64,000 bases of DNA from WRAV01 sp050950205 (GTDB lineage: Bacteria; Bacillota; Clostridia; Oscillospirales; Ruminococcaceae). Made by a program: the position numbers and the translations under genes. Below, piece by piece: positions 8,258 through 16,195 of this stretch; position 1 is the first letter of the stretch; each line of letters starts with the position of its first letter. Below the pieces are notes generated by a model. That model ran no database searches. It was not told the DNA's origin and was given only the letters and a program-made list of their open reading frames with translations. Where the stretch lies: assembly GCA_050950205.1 (NCBI GenBank), contig JBMNHF010000010.1, positions 1 through 64,000 of the forward strand. The letters run 5' to 3'.

Positions 8258-9136
8258 TTACAACGACTCGATGCCTGTAAGCTTCTTGTAGTATTTGATG
8301 ATGGAGCTGTGGTCGTCCTGGCCACAGTCGTTGTTGTGCAGCCACTGGAAAATTTCCTGAACGGAGGCAGTCATCGGTACAGGAGCACCCACACTGTGTG
8401 CGCAGTCCAGCGCATTGTTCAGGTCTTTAATGTGCAGATCAATTTTAAATCCGGGCTTGTCGTTGCCTTGCAGCATCATGGGAGCCTTGGCATCCATAAC
8501 GGTGGAACCGGCCAGACCGCCGCGGATGGCCTGGAAGACCAGCTCGGGGTCTACGCCAGCCTTCTTGGCAAGAATGAGTGCCTCGGAAAGGGCCTGAATG
8601 TTGCAGGCAACGATGATTTGATTTGCAAGCTTGGTGGTATTGCCGGCACCAATATCGCCGCAGCGAACAACCGATGCACCCATGGTTTCCAACAGAGGCT
8701 TATAGCGGTCGAACACTTCCTGCTTTCCGCCCACCATGAAGGAAAGGGTGCCGTCGATGGCCTTGGGCTCTCCGCCGGAAACGGGGGCGTCCAACATCTC
8801 GATGCCCCGTTTTGCAAGCTCCTCGGCAATCTCCTTGGAAGCGATGGGGTTGATGGAGCTCATATCGATAAATACCGTGCCGGGGCGCATATGGGCTGCC
8901 ACTCCGCCTTCGCCCAGCATCACTTCCTTGACCTGAGGGCTGTTGGGAAGCATGGTCAAAATAACATCGCAAGTTTGGCCAATTTCAATGTTGCTGGCGC
9001 TCTTTGCTCCGGCACTTACCACTTCGGCCACATTGGCCTCGCTCAAATCGTTAACCGTCAGGTCATATCCGGCCTTGAGGATGTTCTTAGCCATTGGCTT
9101 ACCCATAATTCCCAATCCAATTAATCCAATTTTCAT
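8258..9136 (-). CDS. garR: Tartronate semialdehyde reductase (2-hydroxy-3-oxopropionate reductase)
   Basis: A 292-residue beta-hydroxyacid dehydrogenase, close to the E. coli GarR length. It has the nucleotide-binding GLGIMG at residues 7-12, the substrate loop DAPVSGGE at 116-123, and the catalytic lysine in GNTTKLANQ at 169. The start at 9136 is set by an AAGGAGG site seven bases upstream. It reduces tartronate semialdehyde to D-glycerate with NAD(P)H. Neighbours supply the aldehyde (DapA-like lyase) and remove glycerate (glycerate 2-kinase), which supports this substrate over 3-hydroxyisobutyrate. Confidence 0.9.
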   Translation of the reverse strand: MKIGLIGLGIMGKPMAKNILKAGYDLTVNDLSEANVAEVVSAGAKSASNIEIGQTCDVILTMLPNSPQVKEVMLGEGGVAAHMRPGTVFIDMSSINPIASKEIAEELAKRGIEMLDAPVSGGEPKAIDGTLSFMVGGKQEVFDRYKPLLETMGASVVRCGDIGAGNTTKLANQIIVACNIQALSEALILAKKAGVDPELVFQAIRGGLAGSTVMDAKAPMMLQGNDKPGFKIDLHIKDLNNALDCAHSVGAPVPMTASVQEIFQWLHNNDCGQDDHSSIIKYYKKLTGIESL

Positions 9137-9212
9137 TCTTATTTCCTCCTTACTGATTACAGTGGTTCGTTGTTGTGGATACAACTACATCAATATTCTG
9201 TTTAATGGTTTG

Positions 9213-10121
9213 CTAAAGAAGTAGCGTTAACAGGGGAACCGTTATCAAAGATGTCAGGGTAGATAAAAAGACACATTTGGATGCAAACGTTGCGTCCGCC
9301 CCGTATTTGCCCGCGAGAATGGCGGTGGTGGAGCCGATGGGCATTCCGGTGAGCACCACACTCACCGCCGTGGTCAAGGGATTGACCCCCAACGCCCGAA
9401 GGCTGATCAGGCAAATCAACGGCAACAACAATTGGCGGACAAATGCGAGGTAGAACGCCTTTGGATCCAGCATGGCCCGCGGGGAAATGTCGGCGAGCAT
9501 GGCACCAACCAAAGCCATGGCAAGGGGAGTGGTGGAAGCACCCAGGTTTTGAATCGCCGTATTCATAAAGTCGGGGAGCGGAATTTGCAGTACCATGCGG
9601 ATAAGTCCCAGCACAACGGCGATGAGAGACGGATTGAGAAGAACCTTCTTCAGCCGTGCCGAGGCGTCCATCGACGTAAAGAGAGAGATGCCGGCGCTCC
9701 ACATCAAAATGCGGGTGGGAATGATGAACAGCGAAGCGAGAAAGAGCCCCTCTGTGCCGTAAGCGCCGGCGATCATGGGAAGGCCTGCAAATCCTGCGTT
9801 GCTCACAAGGGTTCCATACTGCAGGATGCACCTCTCGTGTTGGGGAAAGCGCCGGTAAAGAAACTTGCCTAAAATCAGAGCTGCCGATGCCATCCCAGTG
9901 GCTATGGCAATGACTGTGGCACCCTCGACGAGATATTCCAATCGAAACTCCATATGAAAGGAGGCGAATACCATACAGGGAAAGGTGATTCGAACAACCC
10001 ATTCGGTCAGTTTTTGCTGTGTCACATCGTCCAAGATAAGCGCTTTTTTGGAGTAAAACCCCACCGAAATATAGATAAACAAAATGGCTTGGACATTTAC
10101 CATCTGAAAAAAGTTGTTCAT
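9213..10121 (-). CDS. AEC-family permease
   Basis: A 302-residue membrane protein of the auxin efflux carrier/AEC family. It has about ten hydrophobic segments and the pattern of two five-helix halves, with prolines in the central helices. The ATG at 10121 follows GGGAGAAG. In bacteria these secondary carriers move organic acids such as malate or malonate. Between garD and garR it could import aldarates or export an organic acid product, giving the operon a second route besides the Tct system. Substrate not visible. Confidence 0.8.
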   Translation of the reverse strand: MNNFFQMVNVQAILFIYISVGFYSKKALILDDVTQQKLTEWVVRITFPCMVFASFHMEFRLEYLVEGATVIAIATGMASAALILGKFLYRRFPQHERCILQYGTLVSNAGFAGLPMIAGAYGTEGLFLASLFIIPTRILMWSAGISLFTSMDASARLKKVLLNPSLIAVVLGLIRMVLQIPLPDFMNTAIQNLGASTTPLAMALVGAMLADISPRAMLDPKAFYLAFVRQLLLPLICLISLRALGVNPLTTAVSVVLTGMPIGSTTAILAGKYGADATFASKCVFLSTLTSLITVPLLTLLL

Positions 10122-10162
10122 TCTTCTCCCTTGCTGTCTAAGAGTGCTTGCCCCTGATTTGG

Positions 10163-11683
10163 CTAGGTGATGGGGGCGGGGTTAAAGATACACAGATCGT
10201 TGTGGTAGCCGTATTGGTCGGAGTAGGGCTGCTTGCGCCCGCTGGCCACATCTAAAATCAGCTGGAACAGCTGGGTTCCCACTTCGGGAATGGTCGCTTC
10301 CCCTGAGGCAATGGGCCCTGCATTGAGGTCGATTAAATCATACCAGTGATCTTTCATCTCATTGCGGGAACAGACTTTGATGACAGGGGCGGCACTCAAA
10401 CCATAGGGCGTTCCACGGCCTGTCATAAACACCTGCAATCCGATTCCACTTGCCAACTGGCAGGGTCCGCAGACGATGTCGCTGGCGGGAGTCGCCGCAA
10501 AGATCAGTCCCCTCTTGGTGGGGCGCTGGGCGGGGGAGAGCACCTCCTCGATGGGGGCACTTCCCGATTTTGCGATGGAGCCCATGGCCTTTTCCACAAT
10601 GTTGGACAGCCCACCCTCTTTATTGCCGGGAGTTGGGTTGGCATCCCGGTCAACGCCGCCGGCCTCCAGGTATTGGTCATACCAGCGCATTTCGGCAGCC
10701 AAGCGATCTCTCGTTTGTTCATCCCGGCATCGGGCGGAGAGCAGGTGTACGCCGTCCCGCACCTCGGTTACCTCACTAAACAGCACCGTTGCACCACCCC
10801 GAACCAGCATATCGGAGGCATAGCCTGCGCTTGGATTTGCGGTAAGGCCGGAGAATGCGTCGCTTCCGCCGCACTGCAAGCCAATGCAAAGCTGGGACAG
10901 CGGCAACTCCTCCCGGGTGCGCTCATTCAGGCGGCGCAGTTTCTTCTCCGCCATCTCCATCATGGCGTCCATCATGGCCTGTTGGCCGGGGTAGTCTTGC
11001 AGGGTCAGCACATTTTCGGAGGTGATTTCATGGGGCTCCAAGACGCGGTCATAGGTGAGCTTTTCGCAGCCCAACCCCACCAGCATAATCTCGCCGCCAA
11101 AGTTTGGGTGCTTAATGAGGTTTCGGATGGTTCGAATGGGAACCTTTGCCTCCGGTGCATTGATGGCAACCCCACAGCCGTAGGGGTGGTTGACTGCAAC
11201 AACTCCGTCCACATTGGGGTACTTTGGCAGCAATTCTTGGCGAATGCGCTGCACTGCAACATTTACCACACCGGCTGCGCACTGCACCGTAGTTACAATC
11301 CCCAACAGGTTGCGGGTACCCGCAAATCCGGATTTGCTTTTATAGCCCATCCATGTGGTGATGGGCGGTTCTGGCAACTCACTTTTATCCAGGATGTTGC
11401 TGCCATAGGGCATGGAGTCAAGGGGGGGACGTTCCGGCAAATCAAGCATGGTTTCGTTAATCCATGTGCCTGCCGGAATGGCATCCTTTGCATAGCCCAG
11501 CACCACGCCATAGCGAACAATTTCATCGCCCTTTTCAAAATCCCGAAGGGCAATTTTGTGAGCTTGGGGTATATCGGACTGTGCGATAACACCGGGCAAA
11601 ACTTGTGTTCCCTGCTTAATCTCCGAAACGGCAATCGCCACGTTATCCTCATCTTTGACCTGTATAAAAAGAGGAACACTCAT
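10163..11683 (-). CDS. garD: Galactarate/altronate dehydratase (UxaA/GarD family)
   Basis: A 506-residue protein with an N-terminal SAF-type domain (residues about 1-90) and a large C-terminal D-galactarate dehydratase domain with family blocks NHPYGCGVAINAPE, MLVGLGCEKLTYDR and LQCGGSDAFSG. The cysteines in GCG and QCGG are candidates for metal binding. Length is near E. coli GarD (523) and UxaA (495). GarD dehydrates galactarate to 5-keto-4-deoxy-glucarate. The presence of gudD, garR and glycerate kinase favours galactarate over altronate. The start at 11683 is favoured by an AAAGGA site; an ATG four codons earlier lacks one. Confidence 0.87.
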   Translation of the reverse strand: MSVPLFIQVKDEDNVAIAVSEIKQGTQVLPGVIAQSDIPQAHKIALRDFEKGDEIVRYGVVLGYAKDAIPAGTWINETMLDLPERPPLDSMPYGSNILDKSELPEPPITTWMGYKSKSGFAGTRNLLGIVTTVQCAAGVVNVAVQRIRQELLPKYPNVDGVVAVNHPYGCGVAINAPEAKVPIRTIRNLIKHPNFGGEIMLVGLGCEKLTYDRVLEPHEITSENVLTLQDYPGQQAMMDAMMEMAEKKLRRLNERTREELPLSQLCIGLQCGGSDAFSGLTANPSAGYASDMLVRGGATVLFSEVTEVRDGVHLLSARCRDEQTRDRLAAEMRWYDQYLEAGGVDRDANPTPGNKEGGLSNIVEKAMGSIAKSGSAPIEEVLSPAQRPTKRGLIFAATPASDIVCGPCQLASGIGLQVFMTGRGTPYGLSAAPVIKVCSRNEMKDHWYDLIDLNAGPIASGEATIPEVGTQLFQLILDVASGRKQPYSDQYGYHNDLCIFNPAPIT

Positions 11684-11705
11684 TTGCCAACACATCCTTT
11701 GTTAC

Positions 11706-13193
11706 TTATTCGTTGGAAAGACCTTTGCTTTTGCGGTTATCCAGCACTGCATAGAGGATCGATACGAAAATGAGAGCCCAAATGACCCAGCTCATGGGGC
11801 GGGTGAAGAACACAGCCAAAGAGCCGCTCTTTGCAGAAATTGCCTGAATGAAGTAGTTTTCCAAATCGCGACCAAGGATAAATCCGATTAGGAAGCAGGA
11901 GCTGGGGAAGTTGAACTTCTTGAGCAGATAGCCGATGATTCCGAACAGCAACAGTCCCCAAACGTCGAACATGCGGCCGTTGAGGGTGGCGTATGCGCCG
12001 AGGGTGCACATCATGAGAACCACGGGGTAAAGTCGCTCTTGGGGAATAAAAATGATCTTGCTGATCAGCTTGATGGGAAAGAACATCACCAAATACATTA
12101 AAATGTTGCTGACCAGCATGGCCACCAACACGGTGTTCCAAATTCTGGGGTGGTTGGAAATAAACAGAGGGCCAACTTGAATGCCCTGCAGCATAAAGGC
12201 GCCAATGAGAACGGCGGTGGTGGAGTCGCCGGGGATACCCAGACTGAGAAGGGGAACCAGTGCACCGCCGGTCAGCCCATTGTTGGAGGCTTCGGAGGCG
12301 ATGAGGCCTTCCGGAACTCCTGTGCCGAGAAGCTCGGGATTCTTGGACCAGCTTTTGGCCTGGGAGTATGCTAAGATGGAGGCTGCCGAGCCACCAACAC
12401 CGGGCAAAATGCCAACGAATGTACCGATCAGCGCAGAACGGATGACATTGGCGCCTTGCCCTTTAAAGTCCCGGGTAAATTTATACCCGTCCATACGAGT
12501 GACTTCATAAGCGTCCTCTTTGGTATATTTTGCACGCATGCCTGTTTCGCATTCCCCAAACATTTGGGCAATGGCAAACAAGCCAATCAACAGCGGGAAT
12601 AGCTGGAATCCACCCTGCATTTCAGATTGCATGAATTTGGGAACCATGCGGAAGGTGTTGTTCACCGGGAATTGGTTCATCAGCGAAATGAGAACGCCAA
12701 CCATGCCAATCCAAATACCGCGCAACATCTGCCCGCGAGAAAGGGCAGCGATCACCGTCATAGCAAACAGAATAATGAGGAACTTTTCCACTGCGGAAAA
12801 CTTAATGGCCCATCCTGCCAATACCGGGGTGAAAACCGCCAACACCAACAGGGAAATGAGACCGCCCATAAAGGAGGCTGTAATACCCGTTTTGAGGGCG
12901 CGTTCACTCTCTCCCCTCAGTGCCATGGGATGGCCGTCAAAGGTGGTGCAAACAGAGGAGGGCGTGCCCGGAATGTTGATTAAGATCGCAGGTACAAGGC
13001 CACCGGAAATTCCGCCAACGTAAAGCCCCAACAAAAGGTAGAGCGCCATTTCCATGCTGTAAGCATAGGTCAATGGCAGAAATACGGCTACCGCCATGGT
13101 AGCAGTCATGCCGGGAATGGCCCCAAAAATAATGCCGATCACGACACCGAGCAAGGCTACAGCGAGATGCTCAATCCCAAACGCAAATGGCAT
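11706..13193 (-). CDS. tctA: Tripartite tricarboxylate transporter, large membrane subunit
   Basis: A 495-residue protein of the TctA family with about 11-12 hydrophobic segments. The family signature appears near the N-terminus (GAIPGMTATMAVAVFLPLTY) and again in the middle (GILPGVGGSAASILAYSQAK). The start at 13193 precedes AFGIEHLAVALLG; upstream codons overlap tctB without a better site. It forms the conducting subunit with TctB and receives substrate from TctC. Context points to an aldarate or similar dicarboxylate as cargo rather than citrate. Confidence 0.93.
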   Translation of the reverse strand: MPFAFGIEHLAVALLGVVIGIIFGAIPGMTATMAVAVFLPLTYAYSMEMALYLLLGLYVGGISGGLVPAILINIPGTPSSVCTTFDGHPMALRGESERALKTGITASFMGGLISLLVLAVFTPVLAGWAIKFSAVEKFLIILFAMTVIAALSRGQMLRGIWIGMVGVLISLMNQFPVNNTFRMVPKFMQSEMQGGFQLFPLLIGLFAIAQMFGECETGMRAKYTKEDAYEVTRMDGYKFTRDFKGQGANVIRSALIGTFVGILPGVGGSAASILAYSQAKSWSKNPELLGTGVPEGLIASEASNNGLTGGALVPLLSLGIPGDSTTAVLIGAFMLQGIQVGPLFISNHPRIWNTVLVAMLVSNILMYLVMFFPIKLISKIIFIPQERLYPVVLMMCTLGAYATLNGRMFDVWGLLLFGIIGYLLKKFNFPSSCFLIGFILGRDLENYFIQAISAKSGSLAVFFTRPMSWVIWALIFVSILYAVLDNRKSKGLSNE

Positions 13194-13210
13194 ATCCGTC
13201 ACTGCCTTTC

Positions 13211-13675
13211 TTAGAAAATGGTAATACCAAGGGATTTGATCCAAATGGTACAAATTCCGTCTGGCAAGGTAATATCAAAGATTGTTCCAAACAACAAGCT
13301 GATGGAAACAACCGAAATCAGCGAAATAATCAAGCTGTTTAAATGATATTTTTTGTTCTTGAGCCGATCCAGTCCACCAAATAGGGTGTTGAACAAGTAA
13401 ACAAACACAATGCTGGTAACGGTGAAGCCAATGACGTCAAGAAGGGAAAAATAAGCTACCATCATTCCCAGGCAGCCCCAGAATTTGATTTTGTCATAAT
13501 TTTCAATAAATATGGATTTGGGCTTTGAAAAGATTGGTTTGCCAGCGGCAACTTTGGCGCGCCCCTCTACAAGCAGGATAATTGCGCCTAACAACACTAA
13601 AATCCCGATTGAAATGGTCGGGAAGATTTTGTGCTGGGTAGAATGGACAACATTAATCCGCAAGAGTTCTGCCAT
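13211..13675 (-). CDS. tctB: Tripartite tricarboxylate transporter, small membrane subunit
   Basis: A 154-residue protein with four hydrophobic segments (about residues 19-36, 66-82, 84-100 and 114-135), typical of the weakly conserved TctB family. The ATG is preceded by GAGGAGGAA. It lies between tctC and tctA, in the usual gene order. Identification rests on size, topology and position more than on motifs. Confidence 0.85.
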   Translation of the reverse strand: MAELLRINVVHSTQHKIFPTISIGILVLLGAIILLVEGRAKVAAGKPIFSKPKSIFIENYDKIKFWGCLGMMVAYFSLLDVIGFTVTSIVFVYLFNTLFGGLDRLKNKKYHLNSLIISLISVVSISLLFGTIFDITLPDGICTIWIKSLGITIF

Positions 13676-13702
13676 TCCTTAATTCCTCCTCTTTACCGAT
13701 GT

Positions 13703-13733
13703 TTAAAAACAGCCGGAGGGGGTCCCTCCGGCT
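13703..13733 (-). terminator. Attenuating hairpin between tctC and tctB
   Basis: On the minus strand AGCCGGAGGG, a three-base loop, CCCTCCGGCT and then GTTTTT. A partial terminator here would give more binding protein (TctC) than membrane subunits, as is common for such operons. Confidence 0.82.
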
Positions 13734-13760
13734 ATTTATTAAACGAGGTGACAACGCGTA

Positions 13761-14885
13761 TTAGGTTAAATCGTCAAGACTGGGAGCTGCTTCGATGAGT
13801 GCCTTGGACATCTCCCGCTTGTTAAAGATAAACTGCTGGGAAGCGCTCAGCTCGGTTTCCTCAGGCGATACGGTTTTGTACTTGAGCTTTGCCATTTCTG
13901 CCTGGAAGTTGGGATTTGCGGCAACTCTCTGCATGGCGGCGGCAATTTCATTCAACACTGCTTCATCCATATCCTTGGGGAAATACATTGCGAAGTCCTT
14001 GGAGAATACAAAGGGTTGGCCACCAAATGTAACTCCGTTTTGTGCCATGGTAGCCAGATCCACCCCGTCGATGGCGTCGGCAGGATCCATCATCTTCATG
14101 GCCAGCTTGTTGTCCACGCCTTCCTTGGTAAACTCAACAAAGGCAGAGTAGTCGCCGTAGATAACGTCCGTATTGCCGTCCCACAGGCGCTGTTTCTTTT
14201 CGTCGGTGGAGCCGCCAACAATGGCCTTGACTCTGCTGGAAACTTCTTCGCCATAGGTTTCGTTCACCCACAACCAGTAAGCTGCGAAGGTGAGGTGAGA
14301 AGCACCGCCGGACTCGATGTTAATGCGGACAATTTCGGAAGGATTTGCCTTGAGCCACTCGGCAGCTTCCTTGAGGTTGGAGTAGGGAGCATCCTTGTGA
14401 GCGGCATAGCAACCACCCGGGTTTTGACCGATACGGGGACCAACGGTCAGGTTCTCCAGTGCGTATTTTTCATCCACCGCACCAAAGAGAACGCTGAGGA
14501 ATGTCATATCGTGGAACATCATGATGGTAGTTCCGTCGCCCTTAGCCTTTGAGATGGCGTCGAGAGCGGCAGCGTTACCCACCGGGTCAACCTTTCCGTT
14601 GAAGCCCATTTCCTCACCGAGGTAACGAGTTACCATGTCAGCAACCATATAGGAGTCGCCGCCGGTGGATGTGGAGCCAATCACTACACGTACCCGCTTG
14701 CCGGTAAGACTGGTGTCTCCAGAAGGCTCCTCTGCAGGAGCTGCAGGTTCTGCGCTGGGTGCAGCAGAGCTAGGTGCGGCAGCGCTGGGTGCGGTAGAGC
14801 TGTTGGATCCAGAAGCACAGCCAACCAGTGAACTAGCAATCATACAAACAGTAAGAAGCAATGTGGCCAGTTTTTTAAAATGCAT
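13761..14885 (-). CDS. tctC: Tripartite tricarboxylate transporter binding lipoprotein
   Basis: A 374-residue lipoprotein: positively charged start, hydrophobic core and lipobox SLVGC ending at about residue 23, then an Ala/Ser/Pro-rich linker. The mature part begins KRVRVVIGSTSTGGDSYMVA and follows the TctC/Bug fold. It captures the substrate outside the membrane and delivers it to TctAB. GGAAGG precedes the ATG. It is the first gene of the minus-strand aldarate operon. A cassette of GarD, GarR and glycerate kinase behind it suggests an aldarate ligand. Confidence 0.92.
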   Translation of the reverse strand: MHFKKLATLLLTVCMIASSLVGCASGSNSSTAPSAAAPSSAAPSAEPAAPAEEPSGDTSLTGKRVRVVIGSTSTGGDSYMVADMVTRYLGEEMGFNGKVDPVGNAAALDAISKAKGDGTTIMMFHDMTFLSVLFGAVDEKYALENLTVGPRIGQNPGGCYAAHKDAPYSNLKEAAEWLKANPSEIVRINIESGGASHLTFAAYWLWVNETYGEEVSSRVKAIVGGSTDEKKQRLWDGNTDVIYGDYSAFVEFTKEGVDNKLAMKMMDPADAIDGVDLATMAQNGVTFGGQPFVFSKDFAMYFPKDMDEAVLNEIAAAMQRVAANPNFQAEMAKLKYKTVSPEETELSASQQFIFNKREMSKALIEAAPSLDDLT

Positions 14886-14972
14886 GTTCGTACCTTCCTT
14901 TCAATCTCTATGCCAACTCTATGCCAAGTATGGATTTGTATTAGGGATATACTCGGCTCTTACCTCAGTGTG

Positions 14973-14978
14973 ATTATA
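14973..14978 (-). promoter_or_regulatory. Candidate -10 box of the tct-gar operon
   Basis: On the minus strand a perfect TATAAT lies about 90 bases before tctC. No good -35 hexamer sits 16-18 bases upstream, which fits a promoter that needs an activator (the LysR or PrpR-like protein of the locus). Confidence 0.45.
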
Positions 14979-15060
14979 ACAAACCAATTTTGCTGTTTTC
15001 TATTTGCAGTTTGACCGAAACGCGGCCTGAATATTAGAAGGTTCGCTAAGATTTGATTTT

Positions 15061-15108
15061 TTTGAAATCTACATTTCAAATTTGCGGATAGTTCTCATAT
15101 TTTGAAAT
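15061..15108. promoter_or_regulatory. TTTGAAAT half-site cluster, candidate operator
   Basis: 15061-15080 is a perfect inverted repeat, TTTGAAAT-CTAC-ATTTCAAA, and a third TTTGAAAT is at 15101-15108. The sites lie about 85-130 bases upstream of the tctC -10 box, in the intergenic region shared with the divergent gene at 15291. Position and symmetry suggest a binding site for a dimeric or multimeric activator. Confidence 0.5.
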
Positions 15109-15226
15109 ATTTGTTTCCCAACGTTTTTCAAAAACAGAGGGATAAATGGGGTAAGTTGTGTTGTTTGATAAAAAACAAACAGAATCTTTGTGGGTTTTTA
15201 CTACTTCCACACCCCTCATGGGCAAC

Positions 15227-15255
15227 TTGTGCTTCTGATTTTCATCTGTTAAACT
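15227..15255 (+). promoter_or_regulatory. Promoter of the gene at 15291
   Basis: TTGTGC, 17-base spacer, TAAACT, placing the start point about 30 bases before the ATG. Confidence 0.5.
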
Positions 15256-15290
15256 GAGACAAACAGACTATCTAAAAGGATGCATGAAAC

Positions 15291-16154
15291 ATGAACCGAG
15301 AAGAAGCCCTAAAGAAGCAATATGGCAAACTTCGTGCGCTTTATTTTGCATATTTGGCTATGGCCATATGCGCGTTGGTGTTTTATTTTATAAACAAGCC
15401 CTTGACCCTGGCGTTGCTTGGGGTAAGTCTTGTTTATCACTTGTTGTTGGTGCGCCCTCGTTCCAAGGAATACGAACGCGCTTACAATCAAATTTGCATC
15501 GAGCAAACCCTTGCCCGCTATTTAAAAGATGCAACCCACACCGCCAAGCCTCCCCTTGACGCCGAGGAGATTGGTCAAGCACGATTGGTGCCGGCAAATA
15601 CCACCGGCGGTATCCATTGCTGGGCGGGCGGTATGGGAAATTATCATGGGCGCACCGTTCGTGTGAGTGACGCAACGTTAACCCACAGCTTTTTTGTCGG
15701 GGACAAAAAGCGCCACGAGTTTGTGACAGGAGCATGGATATCGGTTGCGCTGGAGAAGGATACCGGCTTTGATTGGCGATTGCTGGGGGCAGGTGTGGTG
15801 AAAGAGCCCTCCCTGGCGGCCATGTTGCGCCGAGAGAACGATTTGCAACGGCCTTTGGAGCTTCCTCCATGGATCAGCGATGGCGGATGGACCGTCCTGC
15901 GCCCCGAGGGATTCCCCGATCTGCCTCATTCTACCGTGTTAAAGCAAATTCGCTCTCTGGCCGACTCGACGAAACACCCCCTTGCGGTTCATATTCAAAA
16001 AAACCAGCTAAACGTCTTTCTCGTCAGCCGCATTTTGGGGCAAAAGGTAAACGTGCGCGAAGCGCCGGAAGCTAAATTGCTGGCCGCCGACCGCCTGCCC
16101 GAACTTTCCGGCATTTTAAAGCTATCCGATGTTTTGATAAACTCCCTAGAATAA
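15291..16154 (+). CDS. Membrane-anchored protein of unknown function
   Basis: A 287-residue protein I do not recognise. Two adjacent hydrophobic helices (about residues 16-34 and 38-52) near the N-terminus are followed by a soluble, mostly basic part with no Cys-rich or catalytic motif I can name. The arrangement (short helical hairpin, then a beta-rich cytoplasmic domain) resembles DUF3137-type proteins, but this is only a resemblance. AAAGGATG precedes the ATG at a slightly long distance. It is transcribed away from the tct operon and ends at a hairpin shared with the convergent regulator gene. Confidence 0.7.
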   Translation: MNREEALKKQYGKLRALYFAYLAMAICALVFYFINKPLTLALLGVSLVYHLLLVRPRSKEYERAYNQICIEQTLARYLKDATHTAKPPLDAEEIGQARLVPANTTGGIHCWAGGMGNYHGRTVRVSDATLTHSFFVGDKKRHEFVTGAWISVALEKDTGFDWRLLGAGVVKEPSLAAMLRRENDLQRPLELPPWISDGGWTVLRPEGFPDLPHSTVLKQIRSLADSTKHPLAVHIQKNQLNVFLVSRILGQKVNVREAPEAKLLAADRLPELSGILKLSDVLINSLE

Positions 16155-16157
16155 AAA

Positions 16158-16195
16158 GAAGCACTCGGCAGCCGTGGGCTGGCCGGGTGCTTTTA
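16158..16195. terminator. Bidirectional terminator
   Basis: AGCAC-T-CGGC and GCCG-G-GTGCT form the stem; A-rich and T-rich flanks serve both the upstream plus-strand gene and the convergent regulator gene. Confidence 0.75.

Noticed and set aside
10346..11773. 475-residue plus-strand open frame opposite garD
   Set aside because: Shadow of garD, with no ribosome-binding site or recognisable domain.
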